A DNA stretch of 64,000 nucleotides from Jejuia sp043557195 (GTDB lineage Bacteria > Bacteroidota > Bacteroidia > Flavobacteriales > Flavobacteriaceae). The notes beneath the pieces are model-generated. The model did not search any database, had not been told where the DNA came from, and worked only from the letters and a program-made list of their open reading frames with translations. The DNA lies in the NCBI GenBank assembly GCA_043557195.1, contig CP121314.1, forward strand, positions 62,001-126,000, given 5' to 3'. A program made the translations under genes and the position numbers. Positions 9,268 to 19,337 of this stretch are shown here, piece by piece (the first letter of the stretch is position 1; each line of letters opens with the position of its first letter).

Positions 9268-11673
9268 CTAAGATTTTCCAAAAGAAAACCACTTTTTCTT
9301 TTTAGGTGTGCCGTAATAACCATACTTAGCTCCATAACCGAAGTTTGATTGTTTAACGTCATTTACAACTAGCATCATACCGTTGAGTTTACTTTCTTCA
9401 TGAAGTTCTTTTGCAAAATTCAGTATTTTCTTTTCAGTATGATCAGCTCTAGTTATATATATTGTATATCCAGCGAACTCACTTATTAATAATGTATCGG
9501 TTACTAACATTGATGGGGCTGTATCTACAATAATATAATCATAATCTCCTGAAACTTTATCGAATAAGTCTTTAATTCTATTACTCATTAATAACTCAGC
9601 TGGATTAGGAGGTACTTTTCCAGAAAGAATAATATTAATACTTAAATCATTAATATTATAATTATTAATAATATCAGAAATTTTTATTGAATCATCAGCC
9701 AAATATTCAGTTAACCCAGTACCCACTGGTCTTTTATCTTTCAAATTCTTCTTAAATGTTGAATAGATTTGAGGATTTCTAATGTCAGCTCCAATTAATA
9801 AAACTTTTTTTCCGGTATTGGCTATTGTAAGAGCCATATTAGTACTAAAAAAAGATTTACCCTCACCATTTATCGTAGAGGTAACAAAAGCAACGTTATT
9901 ATATTTGTTTTCACCATTAGAACGACGCTTTATATAATCAAAATTTGTTCTTATTATCCTAAATGACTCCGATAAAATAGATCTATCGTTTCGTTCTATT
10001 AATCTTTTATCATTATTGGATAGTCTAGGAATTTCGCCAAGAACATTAATATTCCTAATTAATTTTTCTAAGTCTTCTTTATTATGAATTTTAGTATCAA
10101 ATAAGTTTATTACATGAACAACTCCAAATGGTATAATTAATCCAATTATTATTGCTCCCAAATATACTATTCCCTTTTTGGGAGATACTGGTATATTATT
10201 TGAATGTGCATCATCAATAACTTTCGCGTTTGGCGAAGTAGAAATTAAAGAAATCGTAGCCTCCTCACGTTTTTGAAGTAAAAATAAATATAATGACTCC
10301 TTAACACCTTGCTCTCTTTCTATATCCCTAGATTTTCTAACTTGACCTGGTACTGCATAAATTTTATTACTAATCTTAGCAGATTGGTTTTCAAAACTTC
10401 TAATTTGTAGACCTATTGATTTTCCAGAATTATTTAGTGTCTCTTTAAGGTTTTTCTTTAAAGTATTTAATTGTTGATCTAAATTAACAATTATAGGATT
10501 TTTCTCATTAGAACTTTTCAAAAGTCTGTCCCTGTTATCTAATAACTCATTGTATTTTGATGCAATTGTATTCACACTGCCGTCAGCTAAACCAATATTA
10601 GCAGGGATTCTTGAAAATTTCCCATCATCTAATTGGTTTTTCATGTAATTGATTTTATTTAGCTCTGTACGGCTGTTGGCTAAATTTTGTTCGATTGCAG
10701 CACTTGAGTTTAAATACAAATTTGCTTCAGAAGTTATATCTGTAAGCTTATTACCTGTTTTAAATACTTCAATTTGATCGTCTACATCTGAAAGATCTGT
10801 TGCAATAAGATCTATCCTTTTATTAATAAATTCAGCTGTATTGTTAGATTTAGCACTCTTTTCTTCTATAGATACCCTGTTGTATTCTTCTATCAAAGTG
10901 TTAACGACTGCTTTTGCTTTGTTTACAGAAAAATCATCTAAAGACAAAGAAATAACTTTTGATCCTTCAGCGACAGAAGAAATCATGATATCATTTTTAT
11001 ATTTCTCAGCTACCTTATCCAAAGAATTAATTTGAACATATATGGTTTGATTGACCAAATTCGATATATTATCTGTATTAGGTGTAACAACAATATCTCC
11101 AATAGGTGTTGATACATCTTTGCCAAAAAAATTACTCTCGACAATATCTTCATCAGCTGATTTGGGTTTGTATATAAAGTTGAAAGAAGTTTCAGAAGTA
11201 ATAGCAATACTGAAACTAAAATTGGATTTATAAATAATTGAATCTGAAGCTATGAAATTTATTTTAATCGGTGACTTATCTATAGGAAAGTACTGAGTGT
11301 CATGAAATCTTCCTTTTGCAAAAAATTGCTTGTTAAGTTCGAGTTTTTTAACAACGCCTTCCATCAAATTTCGAGATTTTAATACTTCAATCTCATCCTC
11401 AATCATTTTTTTGTCAGTGTTAGAAATTTGCCCCATATCCTTTAGTATTAACTCAGCTGGATTGGTGACACCGTCATCATCGACTAACATGATTTTTGCT
11501 TTAGCATTATATTTTGGCGTAGAATATCTTAGATAAAAAAAAGATAAAAGTATAAAAATTATACAGCTTAAAATAAACCATGGCCAATGTTTTAAATACG
11601 CTCCAATTATCTTTTGGAGATCAAAGCTTTCTTGTGGTCTTGTAGAATTTGAATTACCAATATTTGAATTCAT
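9268..11673 (-). CDS. wzc: Wzc-like polysaccharide co-polymerase with tyrosine autokinase domain
   Basis: This 801-residue inner-membrane protein controls capsule/EPS chain length and export. It has an N-terminal Wzz domain with the first membrane helix at ~35-50, a long periplasmic coiled-coil/GNVR region, a second helix near 505-525, then a cytoplasmic BY-kinase. Kinase motifs are Walker A STINGEGKS, the Walker A' strand KKVLLIGADIRNP and Walker B YDYIIVDTAP. The tail carries a Tyr cluster (GYGAKYGYYG) that suits autophosphorylation, followed by a Lys-rich end. It lies 3 bases downstream of the Wza-like lipoprotein, as in classical wza-wzc pairs. Confidence 0.93.
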   Translation of the reverse strand: MNSNIGNSNSTRPQESFDLQKIIGAYLKHWPWFILSCIIFILLSFFYLRYSTPKYNAKAKIMLVDDDGVTNPAELILKDMGQISNTDKKMIEDEIEVLKSRNLMEGVVKKLELNKQFFAKGRFHDTQYFPIDKSPIKINFIASDSIIYKSNFSFSIAITSETSFNFIYKPKSADEDIVESNFFGKDVSTPIGDIVVTPNTDNISNLVNQTIYVQINSLDKVAEKYKNDIMISSVAEGSKVISLSLDDFSVNKAKAVVNTLIEEYNRVSIEEKSAKSNNTAEFINKRIDLIATDLSDVDDQIEVFKTGNKLTDITSEANLYLNSSAAIEQNLANSRTELNKINYMKNQLDDGKFSRIPANIGLADGSVNTIASKYNELLDNRDRLLKSSNEKNPIIVNLDQQLNTLKKNLKETLNNSGKSIGLQIRSFENQSAKISNKIYAVPGQVRKSRDIEREQGVKESLYLFLLQKREEATISLISTSPNAKVIDDAHSNNIPVSPKKGIVYLGAIIIGLIIPFGVVHVINLFDTKIHNKEDLEKLIRNINVLGEIPRLSNNDKRLIERNDRSILSESFRIIRTNFDYIKRRSNGENKYNNVAFVTSTINGEGKSFFSTNMALTIANTGKKVLLIGADIRNPQIYSTFKKNLKDKRPVGTGLTEYLADDSIKISDIINNYNINDLSINIILSGKVPPNPAELLMSNRIKDLFDKVSGDYDYIIVDTAPSMLVTDTLLISEFAGYTIYITRADHTEKKILNFAKELHEESKLNGMMLVVNDVKQSNFGYGAKYGYYGTPKKKKWFSFGKS

Positions 11674-11676
11674 AAT

Positions 11677-12450
11677 TTAATTTCTTGTAACAAATATTAA
11701 TGCGGTAGTTACTAGAAAAGAAGTAACGCTTATAATAGTTCCTATTCTTGTATCCCCAGAAGCACTACTTACAGCAGAATTGTTGGGAACAACGTAAACA
11801 ACATCGTTTTGTGTTAAATAATACACAGGAGAATTAAAAAGCTCCTTATTTGTTAAATCTACTTTAGTGTAAGTTTTAGCACCATTAAAATCCCTTATTA
11901 CCATTACATTTTCTCTCTCACCTTTAATACCTAAGTCACCAGCTAAAGCAATTGCCTCGAGTATAGTAATTCTTTGACCTGATACTTCATACCTTCCAGG
12001 TCTATCAACCTCACCTAATACAGAGATTCTAAAATTTAAAATTCTGATATTGACTATAGGATCTTTAAGGTATAAAGCCAATTTTTCTTTAAATAATTCT
12101 TGAGCTTCTTGAACACTTAAGCCTAACAACTTTATTTTACCAAGTACAGGAAAATCTATATTACCATCAACATCAATTAAATAATCTATTAATTGAGGAT
12201 TCGAGTTATTTCCTCCACTTATAAATAAGTTAAATGGGGCTGCAGCTTCCATATCGAATGTCGATACGAATATACTTATAATATCGTCTACTTTAAACTT
12301 AGGGTTAAATGTATCAGTATCAACTATAGTTTCAAAATCCTTAGCATTTTGAAAATAAACAACCTCTTTTTTTGATACACATGAAGAAAAAGATAACAAA
12401 AATAAAAGAAGTATTAATGTTAACTTTTTAAGATTGTAAATAGAAATCAT
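11677..12450 (-). CDS. wza: Wza-like polysaccharide export lipoprotein
   Basis: This 257-residue lipoprotein has a signal peptide and lipobox LLSFSSC (Cys24). It carries the polysaccharide-export domain (VDDIISIFVST, DVDGNIDFPVLGKIKLLGLS) followed by a SLBB-type domain (ISVLGEVDRPGRYEV, NDVVYVVPNN) and a hydrophobic C-terminal segment (~235-255). It is the outer-membrane exporter component partnering Wzc. The C-terminal hydrophobic helix, probably membrane-spanning, is common in Bacteroidota members and replaces the amphipathic helix of E. coli Wza. Confidence 0.92.
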   Translation of the reverse strand: MISIYNLKKLTLILLLFLLSFSSCVSKKEVVYFQNAKDFETIVDTDTFNPKFKVDDIISIFVSTFDMEAAAPFNLFISGGNNSNPQLIDYLIDVDGNIDFPVLGKIKLLGLSVQEAQELFKEKLALYLKDPIVNIRILNFRISVLGEVDRPGRYEVSGQRITILEAIALAGDLGIKGERENVMVIRDFNGAKTYTKVDLTNKELFNSPVYYLTQNDVVYVVPNNSAVSSASGDTRIGTIISVTSFLVTTALIFVTRN

Positions 12451-12511
12451 TGTTTTAATATTTGGGGCAGAAATATAAGGTATTATTTATTTAAAAACTA
12501 CATATATATTT

Positions 12512-14470
12512 TTAATTAATAGAAGACTTGTTTTCTATTAATCTTTCCTTTCCATTAATGCGTTTTGCTTTATTGTATATCTGAACTCTTTTATCAAATC
12601 TCTCATAGTCAGAGTTATTCGATTTATATTCTGGTATTAAGTTTTTCATTTTTAAAACAATATTATTATTTTGAAAACGATTTGTAATACACAATTCTTC
12701 TATTTCAGCCTTTACCTTAGAATAATCAATCTCTCTAGTTTTACTAATTAATATTTTCTTATGATAAGTAGAAAGCGTGTTTTCTCCATTAGCAAGCAAT
12801 TCTTCATATAGCTTTTCTCCAGGTCGCAAACCAGTTATTTCAATATCGATATCTTCTGGGAAATTTAATCCTGATAACTTTATCATATTCTTTGCTAAAT
12901 CATAAATCTTAACAGATTCCCCCATATCAAAAATAAATATCTCACCTCCTTTTCCCATTGTTCCGGCTTCCAAGACTAATTGAGCAGCTTCAGGAATAGT
13001 CATAAAATAACGCGTGATTTCTTTATGAGTTAGGGTTAATGGCCCACCTTTTTCTATTTGCTTTTTAAATAATGGAATAACAGAACCATTAGATCCTAAA
13101 ACGTTTCCAAACCTAGTAGTTATAAACTTGGTTTTACTTTCCTTTTGAATACATGAAATGTACATTTCAGCCATTCGTTTAGTGGCTCCCATAACACTGG
13201 TAGGATTCACAGCCTTATCGGTGGAAACAAAAACAAATTTCTTAACATTATATCTTGATGCTGTATCGGCTAAAAGTTTTGTGCCATTAACATTAATTTT
13301 TATAGCTTCGTATGGAGATTTTTCCATTAAAGGGACGTGTTTGTAAGCAGCAGCATGAAATACCATAGTTGGCTTTTCTTGTTGAAAAATTGTATCGATT
13401 CTTAAACCATCCCGGATATCAGCCACTATAGCAACGTAATTGTGCTTACCAGCGCGTTTTAAATCTTGTTGTACATCATATAAAGCTGACTCTGCCTGAT
13501 CAACAAGAATTAACTTTTTTAAATTAAAATCAGAAAGTTGTTTAACTAATTCACTACCTATTGAACCAGCAGCTCCTGTAACTAATACAATTTCGCCGTT
13601 GAATTCGTTTAATAAATTAGGATTATCAATACTAATTGGAGGTCTGCCTAATAAATCTTCAATTTCAAATTGTTTTATTTGATTACTATTAAACTCACCG
13701 TTTATCCAATCTTCAATTGGTGGCACTTTCTTAATTTTAACATCAAAATCAATTAAACTATCAACAAGACATATTAAATTACTTGGATCTATACTTTGTG
13801 AAGCAACTATAATTTCATCTATACTATTCATTCTAATAAAATTCTCATCTATCGTATTTAAGGGTAAAATTTTGATACCATTAATAAACTTTCCTCTTTT
13901 TTTAGAATCGTCATCAATAAAAAATAATATATTATAATTTGTCTTTGTATTGTTAATTAAAGCATTATAAGTGACTATACCAGAGTCTCCAGCACCATAT
14001 ATAATTACATTTTTAGTGGAAATTAATTTACACTTTAAATGGTTATATGAGATTTTAAAAATTAATCTACATCCGCTTAATACTACAAAACTAATTAAAG
14101 CATGAACTACGATTATAGATTTTGGAATGGTAAAATCAGGAATAATATTTAATGATGTATTTATTAGAACTACAAAAGTTGTAAAAAGGGTTATTAAAGA
14201 AACGGCTTTAAAAACATTAACAACATCAGTAAATCCAGTATGACGAATAACACTCTTAAAAGACCCCACTAATAAAAAACTAATAGAGGCAATTCCTAAA
14301 AGTAATGGGGCTTGAACTGAAAACTGATTTAAATCAAAATTTAAAGTGAAGTTAAATCTTATAAAATAGGCCATAAAAAAAGTAGCCAATACAATTGCTA
14401 AATCTATACTGAAAACGAGCCATTTAGAGGCGAATTTTTGAGAGAAGTAAGTAAAGTAATTCTTAATCAT
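12512..14470 (-). CDS. Membrane-bound UDP-HexNAc 4,6-dehydratase (PglF/WbpM/CapD type)
   Basis: This 652-residue protein has four N-terminal membrane helices (within residues ~18-140) and a CoA-binding-like Rossmann domain (VIIYGAGDSGI). The C-terminal dehydratase domain shows TGAAGSIGSELVKQL, FHAAAYKHVPLME, STDKAVNPTSVMGATK (MxxxK in place of YxxxK) and RFGNVLGSNGSVIPLF. Enzymes of this form turn UDP-GlcNAc into UDP-4-keto-6-deoxy-GlcNAc. Its start overlaps the stop of the upstream aminotransferase by four bases. With that aminotransferase and the PglD-like domain at 40805 it forms the three-step set for UDP-di-N-acetylbacillosamine. The product assignment is inference. Confidence 0.92.
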   Translation of the reverse strand: MIKNYFTYFSQKFASKWLVFSIDLAIVLATFFMAYFIRFNFTLNFDLNQFSVQAPLLLGIASISFLLVGSFKSVIRHTGFTDVVNVFKAVSLITLFTTFVVLINTSLNIIPDFTIPKSIIVVHALISFVVLSGCRLIFKISYNHLKCKLISTKNVIIYGAGDSGIVTYNALINNTKTNYNILFFIDDDSKKRGKFINGIKILPLNTIDENFIRMNSIDEIIVASQSIDPSNLICLVDSLIDFDVKIKKVPPIEDWINGEFNSNQIKQFEIEDLLGRPPISIDNPNLLNEFNGEIVLVTGAAGSIGSELVKQLSDFNLKKLILVDQAESALYDVQQDLKRAGKHNYVAIVADIRDGLRIDTIFQQEKPTMVFHAAAYKHVPLMEKSPYEAIKINVNGTKLLADTASRYNVKKFVFVSTDKAVNPTSVMGATKRMAEMYISCIQKESKTKFITTRFGNVLGSNGSVIPLFKKQIEKGGPLTLTHKEITRYFMTIPEAAQLVLEAGTMGKGGEIFIFDMGESVKIYDLAKNMIKLSGLNFPEDIDIEITGLRPGEKLYEELLANGENTLSTYHKKILISKTREIDYSKVKAEIEELCITNRFQNNNIVLKMKNLIPEYKSNNSDYERFDKRVQIYNKAKRINGKERLIENKSSIN

Positions 14471-15597
14471 AAGTGAGGGGTTTTTAATATTGCATTCAAT
14501 ACTCTATTCAGGTCATTTTCTGTTAAATTTGAGCCACTAGGCAGGCAAAGTCCTTTTTCAAATAATTCTTCTGAGGTTCCATTTGTAAAATGCAAATAAT
14601 CTTTAAATACTGGCTGCATATGCATTGGTTTCCAAAGAGGTCTAGATTCTATATCGTCTTCTAAAAGAGTGAGGCGTATTTCTTCTCTAATCTTATAAGA
14701 AGAAGTTTTTATACATGTTAACCATCGGTTTGAAAAGAAACCTTCAGGTTCTGGTAAAAATTCTATATTGCTATATTCCTTTAAATTTTGTTTATAAAAT
14801 TCATGATTTTTTCTGCGAGCTGCTACTCTATCATCAAGAACTTCCATTTGGCCTCTTCCAATTCCTGCAACCACGTTACTCATTCTATAGTTGTAACCAA
14901 CTGAAGAATGTTCGTAATGTGGTGCATCATCTCTTGCTTGAGTTGATAAATAAACTGCTTTCTGCTTATATGCATCACTTGAACAAATTAAAGCGCCACC
15001 ACCAGAGGTAGTAATTATTTTATTACCATTGAAAGATAGAATACCAAATTCTCCAAACGTTCCGCAAGGCATTGCATTATAATAACTACCAAAAGCCTCA
15101 GCACTATCTTCAATTACTGGAATGTCGTACTTTTTAGCAATTGCGTTAATTTCTTCAACTTTATAGGGCATACCATATAAATGAACTGCAATTATAGCTT
15201 TTGGTTTTTTATATTTTTCAATTCTATCCTTTATGGCAATTTCAAGTAATTCTGGAGACATGTTCCACGTATCCTTCTCACTGTCAATAAATATTGGTGT
15301 AGCTCCTTGATACATTATTGGGTTTGCAGAAGCAGAAAACGTAAAGCTTTGACAAAGTACTTCGTCACCACTTTTTACACCTAGTAGTACAAGAGCCATA
15401 TGTATTGAAGCCGTTCCAGAACTTAAAACAGCAACATGCTTATCTTGCCCTAGGTAGTTTGAAATATCCTTTTCAAAACCATTAACATTTGGTCCTAATG
15501 GTGCTATCCAATTTGTATTGAAAGCTTCTTTAACAAATTCCCGCTCAGTACCTCCCATATGAGGCGACGACAAATATATTTTCGTTTTTGTCAACAT
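14467..15597 (-). CDS. DegT/DnrJ/EryC1 PLP-dependent sugar aminotransferase (PglE-like)
   Basis: This 376-residue aminotransferase is of the sugar type. It has YLSSPHMGGTEREFV, the VLSSGTASIHMAL cofactor loop, EDSAEAFGS and the PLP-lysine in SFNGNKIITTSGGGAL. It would place an amino group at C4 of the 4-keto sugar made by the coupled PglF-like dehydratase. It is the first gene of a leftward four-gene operon (aminotransferase, dehydratase, wza, wzc), with 785 bases of non-coding DNA upstream. Confidence 0.92.
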   Translation of the reverse strand: MLTKTKIYLSSPHMGGTEREFVKEAFNTNWIAPLGPNVNGFEKDISNYLGQDKHVAVLSSGTASIHMALVLLGVKSGDEVLCQSFTFSASANPIMYQGATPIFIDSEKDTWNMSPELLEIAIKDRIEKYKKPKAIIAVHLYGMPYKVEEINAIAKKYDIPVIEDSAEAFGSYYNAMPCGTFGEFGILSFNGNKIITTSGGGALICSSDAYKQKAVYLSTQARDDAPHYEHSSVGYNYRMSNVVAGIGRGQMEVLDDRVAARRKNHEFYKQNLKEYSNIEFLPEPEGFFSNRWLTCIKTSSYKIREEIRLTLLEDDIESRPLWKPMHMQPVFKDYLHFTNGTSEELFEKGLCLPSGSNLTENDLNRVLNAILKTPHL

Positions 15598-16382
15598 TAT
15601 GTTATTAATATACTTTAATAAAGTAATTTATGTTTATAATTATTATTTATGAAATCCCCCATTTATGAAGAAAACAAAACCAATAATCAATAATCAAAAT
15701 TTTAAAAATTGATTCTAAGTTAATTGCTTTTATAGAGTTTGATTAAGAGAGGGATTAAAATCAAAAACTATTTTTTATTGCAATTACATATTAAATCAAA
15801 ACTTTGCTACTAATCAATTTAATCTTGTAATTATGGGTGTAAATTTAGTAATAGTTTTATTGTAAATAGATTAGAAAGTACTTAATTCGCTAAAAGCATA
15901 TTTAAAATCGCCTAAATACACTAAGTGTTATTTTTGTGGATAAACTTTGCATGTTATCGATTGTAATAATTAGTTTAGTGTCGAAAAATGTTTTTTAAAA
16001 CAGTTTCCTTAATAACGTATAAGCAAACATAAAAAACAACCTTAAATACTAAATATCAGCCTTTTATTACATAAAAAACACAGAAAAAATTAGTTAATAT
16101 TTACTAGATGATAAAATTTAACCACAAATTATGTTCCTCAATATTATTAATAAATTATTGGGTGTCTTAACTGGAAATATCATCACTCATAATTTATCTT
16201 ATTTTTGATATAAAGGTTTTTCATCATATAAAATTAGATTAAGACTTCTTTAAACTAATTTTAAGGTAACATGAAAGATAATAACTTAACAAAAAAAATG
16301 TAACACGTTGATTATAAATATCTTTAAAAGCCCCAAATTTAATTACGCTCAAAATAGTGCCTTTTTTAAAATCAAATAATAA
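15598..16382. other. 785-base non-coding stretch upstream of the leftward EPS operon
   Basis: No ORF of useful length lies on either strand and composition is very AT-rich. On the minus strand, 16023-16031 reads TATGTTTGC, an exact TAnnTTTGY match, which would give a leader of roughly 420 bases before the aminotransferase. No strong hairpin or tRNA-like fold was found by eye. It may hold the operon promoter and a long leader. Confidence 0.4.
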
Positions 16383-17306
16383 TTAATTAGTTGGGTGCTT
16401 TTTAAGTTCATTAGTTAACTTAATCGCGCCTTTATGAGACATATGCGTAAAATCTTTCCAGCATGATAAATCACTCGCGTCAATCAAATCACTATAATCA
16501 TAATACTTTAAACCTTTTGAATCAAAATAAGATTTGGTTTGAATTTTATAATTATCATCTATTAACTTTAGATTAGGTGATGTAAAGAAGATTAAGTTTG
16601 AATCATTTTTTTCACAAGTATTTTTAATTAAATTAATAAAATCATCAACTAACGGATTTGGCTTATTCAAATCAAATTCTTTATCACTAAAAGTAGGAAA
16701 CTTGTTATCTTTTACTAGTTTTTTGAAAATTAATTTTTGCTCTTCAGAAGGATATAAAGGATCGTAACCAATATAATCATTTTGATTATAATTTGGAACA
16801 AAATAATTTTTAAACATTCCTAAAACCTTACCATTGTATGAATAGGTATTAAACAATTTGGATATAATTATTTCCTCCGGAAATAAATCAGAAATATTCT
16901 TTCTTATATCATCGTTCCTACTAATTAAATTTTTTAGGCCTAATATATCTTTCCCATCATAATTAGAGCTATATATATTATCATGATCAATATGTACAAA
17001 AATATTTTGATTTTTCTTTTTTAGGGTTGATATTAATAAAGCACTGTAACCTATCTTAGAACCATCACTGCCTGCGTTAAAAGAAGAACTATTCAACAAC
17101 ATATTATCAACATGATGGTTAGCCCTAGAACTGCCAAAGACTAATAGATTTACTGAATCTTTTTTTGCTAAAAAATGATTTACTTTACCTACACTCTGCC
17201 CGGTTAAAACCTTTTTGTCTAACTGTTTTAATCCAAAAGCAACAAATCTATCCGTAACAAAAAAAACTAAAACAAGTATTGATAATAATTTAATTGAATT
17301 TTTCAT
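16383..17306 (-). CDS. SGNH-like accessory protein of an O-acylation pair
   Basis: This 307-residue protein has an N-terminal signal anchor (residues ~6-24) and a periplasmic domain. Block I reads VFGSSRANHH (a Ser where GDS would be expected next to it). The C-terminal DFTHMSHKGA has the Asp-x-x-His spacing of SGNH hydrolases, as in AlgJ/AlgX and DltD-type partners. It starts 2 bases after the MBOAT stop, so the two are cotranscribed. It probably receives acyl groups from the MBOAT protein and adds them to the polymer, or removes them. Confidence 0.7.
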   Translation of the reverse strand: MKNSIKLLSILVLVFFVTDRFVAFGLKQLDKKVLTGQSVGKVNHFLAKKDSVNLLVFGSSRANHHVDNMLLNSSSFNAGSDGSKIGYSALLISTLKKKNQNIFVHIDHDNIYSSNYDGKDILGLKNLISRNDDIRKNISDLFPEEIIISKLFNTYSYNGKVLGMFKNYFVPNYNQNDYIGYDPLYPSEEQKLIFKKLVKDNKFPTFSDKEFDLNKPNPLVDDFINLIKNTCEKNDSNLIFFTSPNLKLIDDNYKIQTKSYFDSKGLKYYDYSDLIDASDLSCWKDFTHMSHKGAIKLTNELKKHPTN

Positions 17307-17308
17307 CT

Positions 17309-18709
17309 TTAAAACTGAAAATATATAAAGTTACTAGCACTTGAATAGAATAAAATTATATTAATTAAAATAAAAGTAGAAATAGAAACAAAACGTATTG
17401 TATTTAATTTTGATCCAAACGCTTCTAAATAAATATCTTTTTTGAAAAGATAAACATCAAAAGACACAGCTAATAACAAGCCATATAAAAGTGTTATTAA
17501 CGTAGAAATATCACCTATAAAAGGTGTTAAATAAGGTCCTTTAATAAGCTTTGTAAAAATAAGAATGGAATCATCAAAACTTAAAGCCCTGAAAAATATC
17601 CATACTACACTTACTAGGGAAAAAATAAAAACATTTTTTAATAATGTGTACTTTTTGGGAATTAATTGAAATCTCTTTTCTAAGCTTAATAAAATTCCAT
17701 GTATCGCCCCCCAAATCACGAAATTCCAAGAGCTACCATGCCACAAACCTCCAAGTAACATTGTAATAAATAAGTTACGATATTGAATCTTAATTCCTTT
17801 TTTATTTCCACCCAGAGGAATATATAAATAATCTCTCAACCATGTTGAAAGGGAAATATGCCACTTTCTCCAAAATTCTGTAATTGAAACTGAAAAATAA
17901 GGCAAATTAAAGTTGCGTTTAAAATCAAAACCCAAAATTTTTGCTGTACCGATAGCAATATCAGAATACCCACTGAAATCAAAATATATTTGAAATGAAT
18001 ATAACAATACAGCCATGACTATACTTGATGAATTGTGTATATCTGGGGTGTTGTATATACCATCTATCATAGCACCAATGGCATCAGCTACAACAACTTT
18101 TCTAAAAAACCCAATTAATATTTGAAAAACACCATCTTTGAATCTAATTAAAGACATTTTTCTTTCTCGAGCCAATTGAGGTAATAAATTTGAAGCCCTT
18201 TCTATTGGTCCTGCAACAAGTTGGGGAAAGAAACTCACAAAAGTCGCAAATTCAATAAAGTTTTTTGACGGCTTGAGTTCTCCTCTGTAAATATCTATTG
18301 AATAGGACATGGTTTGAAAAGTGTAAAATGATATCCCAACCGGCAAGATTATGTTAAGAGTACTAATTGACATATCATAACCAAATAAAGACCATAGATT
18401 AACCCAAGAATCAATAAAGAAATTAAAGTACTTAAAAACACATAAAAGACCTAAGTTTGATATTAAACTAATAGTCAAAAACATTTTCTTTTTTAAAATT
18501 GATCTTTGAATTTGAAGTCCTACAAAATAATCTAATAATGTTGAAAATGCTATTAAAGATAAAAACCTCCAATCCCACCATCCATAAAAAACATAACTAG
18601 AAACTAGTAATAATACATTCTGCCATTTAATTTTTTTACTAGGAATTAACCAGTATATAAAAAATACTATTACGAAAAAAATTAAGAAAGCGACAGAATT
18701 AAATATCAT
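17309..18709 (-). CDS. MBOAT family O-acyltransferase (AlgI-like)
   Basis: This 466-residue polytopic protein has about ten membrane segments and MBOAT signatures: FYTFQTMSYSIDIYRGE, FVSFFPQLVAGPIERA, FSGYSDIAIGTAK, EFWRKWHISLSTWLRDY and the active His in GGLWHGSSWN. It would carry acyl groups across the inner membrane for polysaccharide O-acylation. It is paralogous to the protein at 44589-46040; both are followed by an SGNH-like gene, so the locus has two such pairs, one on each side of the main biosynthetic arm. Confidence 0.92.
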   Translation of the reverse strand: MIFNSVAFLIFFVIVFFIYWLIPSKKIKWQNVLLLVSSYVFYGWWDWRFLSLIAFSTLLDYFVGLQIQRSILKKKMFLTISLISNLGLLCVFKYFNFFIDSWVNLWSLFGYDMSISTLNIILPVGISFYTFQTMSYSIDIYRGELKPSKNFIEFATFVSFFPQLVAGPIERASNLLPQLARERKMSLIRFKDGVFQILIGFFRKVVVADAIGAMIDGIYNTPDIHNSSSIVMAVLLYSFQIYFDFSGYSDIAIGTAKILGFDFKRNFNLPYFSVSITEFWRKWHISLSTWLRDYLYIPLGGNKKGIKIQYRNLFITMLLGGLWHGSSWNFVIWGAIHGILLSLEKRFQLIPKKYTLLKNVFIFSLVSVVWIFFRALSFDDSILIFTKLIKGPYLTPFIGDISTLITLLYGLLLAVSFDVYLFKKDIYLEAFGSKLNTIRFVSISTFILINIILFYSSASNFIYFQF

Positions 18710-19337
18710 TTTATATTCGGTAAATTTTGATAAATATCTGCACGAATATATGTATATAAATTACAGATGATAAAAAATAATTGATAATTTTCGATGTATT
18801 TAGGCTTTTAACCATTAAACTACAAAATGATATATGCTTTTAACAGTCATGTCAATTTTAAAGTGTAATCCTAAATCCCTTTTTAAAAGATCACTTTTAA
18901 AATAATTAATAGTTATACTATAATAATTCTAGTTTTTAATAACTTCTGTAATTTGAAAGTTTAATTTAAACATTGGTTTGTATTTCTTTAGTATAAACAA
19001 TTTGTATGTTGTTATACTAATTATGTAGTATAAAGATGAAATAAATTAGTTGAAAAAATATGAAACTAAAATCTTTACCCCCAACTAATATAAATTAGAT
19101 AAACTTCTCTTATAAAATTACGGTTATTATTGTAAATCAAACCTAAAATAGGCAGCGTTATTAAAGTTTTAGACTACCATACTTAGGTTGTAGAAACACT
19201 TTTTAACGATTAAACTAATACTATAATTTAGCCTGTTGATTTTCATCGTAAAAAACATCAACTTAGTATAATAATAATTTTTATTTGAATAATTTTTCAC
19301 ATATTTGCGCAGCTATTAACAAAAAACCCAAATTTAA
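18710..19337. other. 628-base divergent intergenic region before the main EPS arm
   Basis: This separates the leftward MBOAT gene from the rightward 4-epimerase gene. No ORF is supported. It carries several copies of an octamer (see the repeat entry). Just before the epimerase, 19300-19308 reads CATATTTGC, one mismatch from TAnnTTTGC, with a TTTG at 19284-19287, and is the most likely start-proximal promoter. Confidence 0.45.
18913..19271. repeat. Five copies of octamer TAGTATAA/TTATACTA
   Basis: The octamer occurs as TTATACTA at 18913-18920, TAGTATAA at 18989-18996, TTATACTA at 19012-19019, TAGTATAA at 19026-19033 and TAGTATAA at 19264-19271. The alternating orientation at 18989-19033 makes two inverted pairs. 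In DNA this AT-rich, well under one copy would be expected in 600 bases, so it may be an operator array. That is inference. Confidence 0.4.

Noticed and set aside
15598..19337. JUMPstart/ops-type antitermination element upstream of the EPS genes
   Set aside because: No GGCGGTAG-like ops core was found on either strand in the large intergenic regions.
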